From Pseudomonadota bacterium (GTDB lineage Bacteria; Pseudomonadota; Alphaproteobacteria; Ferrovibrionales; Ferrovibrionaceae): DNA of 10,922 nucleotides. Shown one piece after another: positions 5,531-10,922 of this stretch. The stretch's first letter is position 1, and the number at the start of each line of letters is the position of its first letter. The position numbers and the translations under genes were made by a program. The notes beneath the pieces were generated by a model. It had not been told where the DNA came from. It made no database searches and saw only the letters and a list, made by a program, of their open reading frames with translations. The stretch lies in contig JAJYTL010000086.1 of NCBI GenBank assembly GCA_021793055.1, positions 1-10,922 of the forward strand. Direction: 5' to 3'.

Positions 5531-6799
5531 GTGTTGTTGCCGGTGGCGAAGCGAGGGCAGGGACACGGCCTTCGCTCGGCGGCCGCGCGGCTGCGCGAGA
5601 CGGTTGAGCTGACCGGAGCCATCGGCCTCGACGTCGTCCAAGCGGAAGAAGTGTCTGTGGAGCGGTTTCGGCCGGCAACCTTGGTCGGCAGCGGCGCGCT
5701 TGAGCGGCTCCGTGCGGAGATCGAGGAAGCGAAGATAGAGCTCGTGGTGATTGATGCTGCGGTGACCCCCGTGCAGCAACGCAATCTGGAACGCGCCTGG
5801 CGGACCAAGGTGATCGACCGTACCGGGCTGATTCTGGAGATTTTCGGCGCGCGCGCCTCGACCAACGAGGGCCGGCTCCAGGTCGAGCTTGCCCATCTCA
5901 GCTACCAGCGGTCGCGGCTGGTGCGATCCTGGACCCATTTGGAGCGTCAGCGCGGCGGTTTCGGATTTCTGGGCGGTCCTGGCGAGCGCCAGATCGAAGT
6001 CGACCGGCGGCTGATCGACGCGCGGATTTTGCGTATCCGGCGCGAACTCGCGGGCGTGGTGCGGACCCGCGCCCTGCATCGCGTGCCGCGCCGCAAGGTG
6101 CCTTATCCGCTGATTGCGCTTGTCGGCTACACCAATGCCGGCAAGTCGACCTTGTTCAACCATCTGGTCGGCGCCGGCGTGACGTCGGCGGACCAGCTTT
6201 TCACCACCTTGGATCCGACCTTGCGGGGGCTTGTTCTTCCCAGCGGCCGGCGCGTCATCCTTTCCGACACGGTGGGCTTCATCGACGACCTCCCGACCCA
6301 TCTCGTGGCGGCCTTTCGGGCAACCCTCGAAGAGGTGGTGGAGGCCGATATTCTGATCCATGTGCGCGACATTACCGACCCGGAGACGGAGGCCCAGGCG
6401 GCCGACGTCGGCCGGGTGCTTTCCGAACTCGGTATCGCCGCGGAGCGTCGCGAACGCATGATCGAGGTGTGGAACAAGATCGATCTTCTGGCGGATGAGC
6501 GGCGCGCCGAGGTCATGAACAAGGCGCGGCGCGACCCGAAAGGCGTCGCGCTTTCCGCCTTGACCGGCGAGGGCGTCGATGGGCTCTTCGCGTGGCTGGA
6601 CGAGAAACTGGCCTCCGAGGCAGATGTCCTCGACATCACCGTGGATCTCAGCGATGGCGAGAGCTTGGCCTGGCTCTATCGCCACGGCGAGGTTCTGAGC
6701 CGCGACGACGACGCGGCGGGCTCGGCCCGTTTGCGGGTCGGATTGGACGCGGCGAACCGCGCCCGGTTCGAGCGGCGCCAGACGCGCGGCAAATCCTAG
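5531..6799 (+). CDS. hflX: Ribosome-associated GTPase HflX
   Basis: HflX is a TRAFAC-class GTPase that binds the 50S subunit and can split stalled ribosomes, notably under stress. From GTG 5531 (422 aa) it has the N-terminal HflX domain with TLVGSGALERLR, the glycine-rich linker region with RGGFGFLGGPGERQIEVDRR, then the G domain: G1 GYTNAGKST (199-207), G3 DTVGFIDDLP (246-255), G4 NKID (315-318) and G5 SALTGEG (342-348). All GTPase motifs are intact. GTG 5531 is the first conventional start, but it cuts into the first beta strand (CTAVLLPV). The frame is open back to 5405, and CTG 5459, after a perfect AGGAGG, would give 446 aa and overlap hfq by 11 bases. I list the conservative start and suspect the longer one. 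The TAG stop abuts a palindromic repeat. Confidence 0.96.
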   Translation: MLLPVAKRGQGHGLRSAAARLRETVELTGAIGLDVVQAEEVSVERFRPATLVGSGALERLRAEIEEAKIELVVIDAAVTPVQQRNLERAWRTKVIDRTGLILEIFGARASTNEGRLQVELAHLSYQRSRLVRSWTHLERQRGGFGFLGGPGERQIEVDRRLIDARILRIRRELAGVVRTRALHRVPRRKVPYPLIALVGYTNAGKSTLFNHLVGAGVTSADQLFTTLDPTLRGLVLPSGRRVILSDTVGFIDDLPTHLVAAFRATLEEVVEADILIHVRDITDPETEAQAADVGRVLSELGIAAERRERMIEVWNKIDLLADERRAEVMNKARRDPKGVALSALTGEGVDGLFAWLDEKLASEADVLDITVDLSDGESLAWLYRHGEVLSRDDDAAGSARLRVGLDAANRARFERRQTRGKS

Positions 6800-6846
6800 A
6801 GCATGACCTTGTCCGAGAAGTAGACCCGCTTTTTCGGGATCGTGCT
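6800..6846 (+). repeat. 47-base imperfect palindrome, alphaproteobacterial extragenic repeat family
   Basis: Starting one base after the hflX stop, AGCATGACC (6800-6808) pairs with the end GGATCGTGCT (6837-6846) using one G-U pair and one mismatch. An inner stem pairs CCGAGAAG (6813-6820) with CTTTTTCGG (6829-6837) with a bulged T and a G-U pair, leaving an 8-base loop. Read on the - strand (AGCACGATCCCGAAAAAG, then ending ACAAGGTCATGCT) it closely resembles a dispersed palindrome I recall from Rhizobiales genomes, whose ends read AGCATGATC and GATCATGCT. It lies between convergent genes, where such a hairpin could protect or define both 3' ends. Family membership is from memory, not a search. 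Confidence 0.6.
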
Positions 6847-6882
6847 GTGAACCCTGAAATGATCGCCCGCCGTCGTGGCCGG

Positions 6883-6906
6883 CCGCGCGGTCACGCGGTC
6901 TTTTGT
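6883..6906 (+). terminator. Probable intrinsic terminator of hflX transcript
   Basis: CCGCG 6883-6887 pairs with CGCGG 6894-6898 around a 6-base loop and is followed by TCTTTTGTT (6899-6907), a T-rich tail on the + strand. It lies downstream of the 47-base palindrome and overlaps the last codons of the convergent ligase gene. It would end the hfq-hflX message. The stem is only 5 bp, hence the moderate confidence. Confidence 0.45.
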
Positions 6907-8585
6907 TCCTGAATGTTCAGTTCCTCGATCATCGTCTCGCGGATGATGAATTTCTGGATCTTGCCGGTGACGGTCATCGGGAAGCTCTCGACGAAGCGCA
7001 CGTAACGCGGAATCTTGTAGTGCGCGATCTTGCCGCGGCAGAACTCGATGATTTCCTCGGGCTCGGCGGCGGTGCCGGGCTTGAGCCTGATCCAGGCGCA
7101 TACCTCTTCGCCGTATTTGATATCGGGAACGCCGACAACCTGAACGTCCTGCACCTTGGGATGGCGGTAGAGGAATTCCTCGATCTCCCGCGGGTAGACG
7201 TTTTCGCCGCCGCGGATGACCATGTCCTTGAGCCGGCCGACGATGTTGCAGTAGCCCTCGTCATCAATGGTGGCGAGGTCGCCGGTGTGCATCCAGCCGG
7301 CGCCGTCGACCGCTTCCGCGGTCTTTTCATCGTCGTTCCAATAGCCGAGCATGACGGAATAGCCGCGGGTGCAGAACTCGCCCGGCACGCCGCGCGGCAC
7401 GATCCGCCCCTCGGTGTCGATGATCTTGACCTCGATATGCGGCTGCACGCGGCCGACGGTCGAGACCCGCTTGTCCAGTGGATCGTCGGTCGAGCTTTGA
7501 AAGCTCACCGGCGAGGTTTCCGTCATGCCATAGGCGATTGTCACCTCGCGCATGTTCATTTCGCTCTGGACGCGCTTCATCACCTCGATGGGGCAAGGCG
7601 AGCCGGCCATGATCCCGGTGCGGAGGGTGGAGAGGTCGTGGTCCTTGAACTCGGGATGGTCGAGAGCGGCGATAAACATCGTCGGGACGCCGTGCAGCGC
7701 CGTGCAACGTTCTTCCTGGACCGTATCGAGGACTGCCTTCGGCTCGAAGGCCTCTGCCGGATAGATCATGGTGGCGCCGTGGGTGAGGCAGGTGAGATTG
7801 CCCATCACCATGCCGAAGCAGTGGTAAAGGGGAACGGGAATGCAAAGCCGGTCCTTGTCGGTGAGGCGGATCGCCTCGCCGACGAAAAAGCCGTTGTTGA
7901 GGATGTTATGGTGGCTCAGCGTCGCGCCCTTGGGAAAGCCGGTCGTGCCCGAGGTGAACTGGATGTTGATGGGATCGTCGAATTGAAAGGTCGGGCCGAG
8001 GGTGGCGAGCTTCTCCCGGTCGGCCGCGCCCCCCATGGTCGTGACCTGATCGAAATTGAACATGCCGGGCGTTCGATCGAGGCCAAGGCGGATTACGGTA
8101 GAAAGATCGGGCAAGGCCGCGGCGCGAAGCGCGCCCGGCTCCGCGGTGGCGATCTCCGGCGCGAGTTCGCTCAGGATCGCGATGTAATCGCTGGTCTTGA
8201 AGCGCGGCGACAGGATCAGCGCCTTGCAGCCGACCTTGTTCAGCGCATATTCGAGCTCGGTCTGACGATAGGCGGGGTTGATATTGACCAGGATCAAGCC
8301 CGTTTTGGCGGTGGCGAACTGGGTCAACGCCCATTCGGCGCAATTTTGCGACCAAATGCCGACCCGATCGCCGGGCTCGAGCCCAAGGGCGAGGAGCCCG
8401 GCCGCAAGATCGTCGGTCCGCCGCCGAAGCTCGCCGTAGGTCCAGCGGATATTCTGGTGGCGGACCACGAGCGCCTCGTTGTCGTGCCAGCGTTCCGTCG
8501 CCTCGTCGAAAAATTCGCCGATGGTCCGTCCGATGAGCGGCGTCTCGCTCGCGCCGTGGACATAGCTCAGGGTCGGTCGATTCAT
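6891..8585 (-). CDS. AMP-forming acyl-CoA ligase (fatty-acid/medium-chain acyl-CoA synthetase type)
   Basis: Adenylate-forming enzyme that activates a carboxylic acid with ATP to an acyl-AMP and transfers it to CoA. The 564-aa product carries the ANL motifs in order: the P-loop TSGTTGFPKG (211-220), YGMTETSP (352-359), the ATP-ribose Asp in HTGDLA (D436), the hinge GRLKDMVIRGGENVYP (450-465), and the C-terminal lysine in TGKIQK (K542) needed for adenylation. The sequence style (NINPAYR near 101-107, VPLYHCFGMV near 251-260) resembles the ACSF2/FadD-like medium-chain group; the substrate cannot be fixed from sequence. No signal peptide or membrane segment is seen, so it should be cytosolic. 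The start has a strong GGGAGG 5 bases upstream. The gene is convergent with hflX and lies 134 bases downstream of the BcsC-like gene, with no obvious functional link to either. Confidence 0.93.
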   Translation of the reverse strand: MNRPTLSYVHGASETPLIGRTIGEFFDEATERWHDNEALVVRHQNIRWTYGELRRRTDDLAAGLLALGLEPGDRVGIWSQNCAEWALTQFATAKTGLILVNINPAYRQTELEYALNKVGCKALILSPRFKTSDYIAILSELAPEIATAEPGALRAAALPDLSTVIRLGLDRTPGMFNFDQVTTMGGAADREKLATLGPTFQFDDPINIQFTSGTTGFPKGATLSHHNILNNGFFVGEAIRLTDKDRLCIPVPLYHCFGMVMGNLTCLTHGATMIYPAEAFEPKAVLDTVQEERCTALHGVPTMFIAALDHPEFKDHDLSTLRTGIMAGSPCPIEVMKRVQSEMNMREVTIAYGMTETSPVSFQSSTDDPLDKRVSTVGRVQPHIEVKIIDTEGRIVPRGVPGEFCTRGYSVMLGYWNDDEKTAEAVDGAGWMHTGDLATIDDEGYCNIVGRLKDMVIRGGENVYPREIEEFLYRHPKVQDVQVVGVPDIKYGEEVCAWIRLKPGTAAEPEEIIEFCRGKIAHYKIPRYVRFVESFPMTVTGKIQKFIIRETMIEELNIQEQKTA

Positions 8586-8590
8586 GTCAT

Positions 8591-8596
8591 CCTCCC
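8591..8596 (-). promoter_or_regulatory. Strong ribosome binding site of the acyl-CoA ligase
   Basis: On the - strand, GGGAGG lies 5 bases before the ATG at 8585-8583. It confirms the start and implies efficient independent translation rather than coupling to the upstream gene. Confidence 0.8.
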
Positions 8597-8719
8597 ATTC
8601 CCGCGCCCGTTTTGCTGCGGCTTAATGGCCGCTGGCGCGCCCTTGTCGGGCTTTTAACAGCGATTTTACGGGCAACCCGGCGGCGCAGCAAGGTCCCTTG
8701 CAAGCCCGCGGCGGCGGCG

Positions 8720-10922
8720 CTACGGCAGCGTCGGCGGCCAGAGATCGGTGCTAAGAAGCTTTGTTCGGGCCCCGAAATTGAAGCGGAGCTGCACCCCGAC
8801 GGCCACGCTGTTGTACTGCGGGCTGCGCTGGTAGCTGACATCGCCTTGGAGGGCCCAATGGCTGCTCAGGCGATAGATGGCGTCGGTCGAGAGATAGTAG
8901 TTTGGGCCCGAGCCCGTCGTCGCCGCGGTGAAGGCGCCGGTCGGGGCCAAGGGAAAGAGCGGCGCCTGGGCCTGGAACGCGGTCTGCCAGCCGGCGAAAG
9001 CGCTGCCCTTGATGACGAAGCGGCGCGCCTCGAGGGTCTGAAAGTTGACCGCCATGCCGATCTTATGGAAGCGCTGCGGGCTGTAATAACCGCCGTTGCC
9101 GAAGGTGAAGCCGCTCAGATTGTGCTGGAAATTCTCGTACTGATAGGAGGGGCCGAACGAAATATATTTGAACGGCAAGGGGCTCACGGAATAGTCGAGG
9201 CTGGCGCTGCCGGAGAGGTGCCGGTTGGTTTCCACATGCAGTCCTGTGCGCTCGCCGAAGCTGCCGGAGAGCGCGACGCCCCAATGCGCGCCGAATTGGT
9301 GGAAGAGGCTGACCGACCCGCCGCTCTCCACCACCCGGCCGAAGGTCGTGCCGTTCGCCGGATCGACGATGCCGGTAAGCGAGAGGATCGATTCCGTTAC
9401 CGGATGGCGAAAGGCCGTCGTCGTCACCTGCGTTCCGGCGACGCTGAATCGAACGCCGAGCTTGCCGATGACGGTCGAAGGCGCCTGGCCATTCAGCGGT
9501 GTGGCGCCGATTTCGGCGAACGGCGAAACGGCGCCTTCTTGCGACCAGCCGATCACCGGCATGACGCTGTTGCGAAGACGGGTGGAGTCAAGCGTTTCGA
9601 TCTTCTGCCCCGGGGCGATGCCGCCCGCATTGAGATTGAGGACGTTAAGCGCCAAGGTGAAGCGGTCGTAGTCGCGGATGATTTGCGCCTGCGCGATTGC
9701 GATCTCGCCGCTGAGCCGGCTGGTGCCCGAGGCACCGCTCTTCGACCACCATTCGAAACCAGCGCCGGCCGCCGGCGCGGTGATGCCGGCGAGCACCGGG
9801 AACTTCTCAGGCGCGCGCTGCGCGGCATGCAGGAACTGGCCGCTGTTGTATTCCTGCTCGGCCACGAGCGAAGTCGCGAGGCCCCGAAGCGGTCCCGGAA
9901 CTTCCTGGGCGATGTGGGTGAGCTTGTCGAGGTCTCCCATGCGCTGCAAGGTGAAGGCAAGGCCGGAAGCGCTTTCCTGATCGGGCTGTGCGCGATAGAG
10001 CGCTTCGAATGTCTGTTCCGCGGCCCTGTATTGACCGAGGTGGTAGTTGTCCCAAGCCTCGAGCATCTTGGGGTCGCGGCGGCCGGGCAGTGCGGCCTGC
10101 GCCAGCCGGGCGAGCTTCAGGCTCTCCGCGTAGTGCCCGGCGCCGTAGGTGCTTCGGGCATGCTCCATCAGCACTTCGCCATAGAACTGCTTGAGCCGCG
10201 CCGAGCGGTTCGACCATGCTTTGGCTGTGACGGCGGCGGCGTCGTAATCGCCGTTCTTCAATTGCGCGAGGGCGAGACCGTAGGCCGCATCCTCGGCGCC
10301 CGGCCAGTTGGGCGGCGCGTGTGACAAGGCGTCTTTGAACCACGCCGCCGCGGCGCCGTATTTTTTCACGTTGACCTCGACCCAGCCAACGCTGGCCTCG
10401 AGGCGGTCGGAATGCTTGGCGCGAATGTCGTCCTGAATCTTCTGCACGATCCAGTCGGCCGTCTTGTAGTGCGCGGCGGTCATCGCGTCGTAGAGCCAGG
10501 CGGAGAAGAAGACGTAGCGCGTGTCGGGCGGCACCGTGGTGGCACCGAGGCCGACCACCGCCTGTTTGGTCGTCTTGAGCTTGATTCCCTTCTCGGGCTC
10601 GAGAATGGCGGTCAGGGCGCCGGGATAGTTGTCGGCCAAGGCCATCGTCTGCCGGTAGTGCTTGAGACGGATCGCGGAGAAGATCACGCCGAGTGCGGCC
10701 GGTGCACCACGGTTTTGGCGGTAGAGCCGATCGAAGATCGGCGCCGCCGACGCCGCGTCGCCCTTTTGGTAGTAGGCCCAGGCGCGGAACAGGTCGACGT
10801 CCGGACGCAAGGGCCCGAGCTTTGTGCTTTCGGTAACGAGGTGAAGGACCTTGCCGTAGTGCCCGGCGACATAGCTGGTGCTGACGGCGTTTGCCAATAT
10901 GTCTTGGCGCAAGGCGATAAGC
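8720..10922 (-). CDS. BcsC-like outer-membrane TPR/beta-barrel protein, 5' end outside window
   Basis: The frame runs open off the right edge. A TTG at 10912-10910 is in frame but is preceded by further open codons with no ribosome binding site, so it is probably internal. The visible 734 codons end at TAG 8722-8720. Counting from that TTG, the first 370 or so residues are helical repeats typical of TPRs, with many Ala/Tyr pairs such as AWAYYQKGDAASAAPIF and LAQLKNGDYDAAAV. From about 385 onward the sequence turns into alternating aromatic/Gly strands of an outer-membrane barrel, with GGYYSPQRFHK near 606-616. This matches the C-terminal domain of BcsC, the periplasmic scaffold and outer-membrane pore that exports cellulose. 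Whether it exports cellulose or another polysaccharide cannot be told without the upstream genes. The product ends with about 16 residues (RTKLLSTDLWPPTLP) beyond the last barrel-like strand. Confidence 0.85.
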   Translation of the reverse strand, partial: LIALRQDILANAVSTSYVAGHYGKVLHLVTESTKLGPLRPDVDLFRAWAYYQKGDAASAAPIFDRLYRQNRGAPAALGVIFSAIRLKHYRQTMALADNYPGALTAILEPEKGIKLKTTKQAVVGLGATTVPPDTRYVFFSAWLYDAMTAAHYKTADWIVQKIQDDIRAKHSDRLEASVGWVEVNVKKYGAAAAWFKDALSHAPPNWPGAEDAAYGLALAQLKNGDYDAAAVTAKAWSNRSARLKQFYGEVLMEHARSTYGAGHYAESLKLARLAQAALPGRRDPKMLEAWDNYHLGQYRAAEQTFEALYRAQPDQESASGLAFTLQRMGDLDKLTHIAQEVPGPLRGLATSLVAEQEYNSGQFLHAAQRAPEKFPVLAGITAPAAGAGFEWWSKSGASGTSRLSGEIAIAQAQIIRDYDRFTLALNVLNLNAGGIAPGQKIETLDSTRLRNSVMPVIGWSQEGAVSPFAEIGATPLNGQAPSTVIGKLGVRFSVAGTQVTTTAFRHPVTESILSLTGIVDPANGTTFGRVVESGGSVSLFHQFGAHWGVALSGSFGERTGLHVETNRHLSGSASLDYSVSPLPFKYISFGPSYQYENFQHNLSGFTFGNGGYYSPQRFHKIGMAVNFQTLEARRFVIKGSAFAGWQTAFQAQAPLFPLAPTGAFTAATTGSGPNYYLSTDAIYRLSSHWALQGDVSYQRSPQYNSVAVGVQLRFNFGARTKLLSTDLWPPTLP

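Noticed and set aside
8639..8655. GCCC/GGGC hairpin followed by TTTT on the + strand, terminator-like
   Set aside because: The stem is only 4 bp, it points along the + strand where no gene ends, and it lies between two - strand genes.
6903..8657. A 584-codon open frame on the + strand opposite the acyl-CoA ligase
   Set aside because: There are no family motifs, it is antisense to an intact ANL enzyme with a strong ribosome binding site, and it reflects GC-rich codon structure.
8669..8701. Small inverted repeats (CGGG/CCCG and GCAAG/CTTGC) downstream of the BcsC-like stop
   Set aside because: They are short stems with no T tract in the - strand direction; nothing else is evident in the 134-base gap 8586-8719.
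8612..10324. A 570-codon open frame on the + strand opposite the BcsC-like gene
   Set aside because: Its composition is typical of a shadow frame, whereas the - strand frame carries the BcsC C-terminal signature GGYYSPQ.
10910..10912. TTG as the start codon of the BcsC-like gene
   Set aside because: Open codons continue upstream to the window edge, no ribosome binding site is seen, and BcsC proteins carry a signal peptide and more TPRs at the N-terminus; the gene is better treated as partial.

Overview
The window is high-GC DNA, and its gene content and order (ntrC-ntrY-ntrX-dat-hfq-hflX) point to an alphaproteobacterium. I cannot name the genus from sequence alone. There are eight protein-coding genes, two of them cut by the window edges. 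No tRNA, rRNA, insertion sequence or CRISPR array is visible. The largest gene-free stretch is about 175 bases.

Left part (1-4083, + strand): the last 109 codons of the nitrogen regulator NtrC, then the membrane histidine kinase NtrY and its response regulator NtrX. The ntrY and ntrX genes overlap by 11 bases. NtrX has the receiver, AAA+ and Fis-type helix-turn-helix layout of the NtrC family, but the GAFTGA loop used to contact sigma-54 is replaced by a Gly/Glu-rich stretch.

Middle (4170-6799, + strand): a class IV PLP aminotransferase with the D-amino acid aminotransferase signature (dat), the RNA chaperone hfq, and the ribosome-associated GTPase hflX. The hfq core is much lower in GC than its surroundings. 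Its leader holds a perfect 8-bp inverted repeat, U-rich and A-rich stretches, and a possible 19-codon upstream ORF. A perfect AGGAGG at the 3' end of hfq lies 6 bases before an in-frame CTG, suggesting that hflX may start at CTG and overlap hfq. Directly after the hflX stop codon sits a 47-base imperfect palindrome that resembles a dispersed alphaproteobacterial extragenic repeat.

Right part (6891-10922, - strand, convergent with hflX): an AMP-forming acyl-CoA ligase with a strong ribosome binding site. Upstream of it is the C-terminal 734 codons of a large TPR plus beta-barrel protein whose end matches the BcsC (cellulose/exopolysaccharide export) family. Its N-terminus, and any polysaccharide synthesis partners, lie beyond the right edge.

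Taken together, the left two thirds is a conserved regulatory block: nitrogen and redox signalling, sRNA-based regulation and ribosome rescue. The right third is an unrelated metabolic and envelope segment. I see no clearly new multi-gene system. The most interesting points are small ones: the hfq leader, the hfq/hflX junction, the palindromic repeat and the altered NtrX loop.
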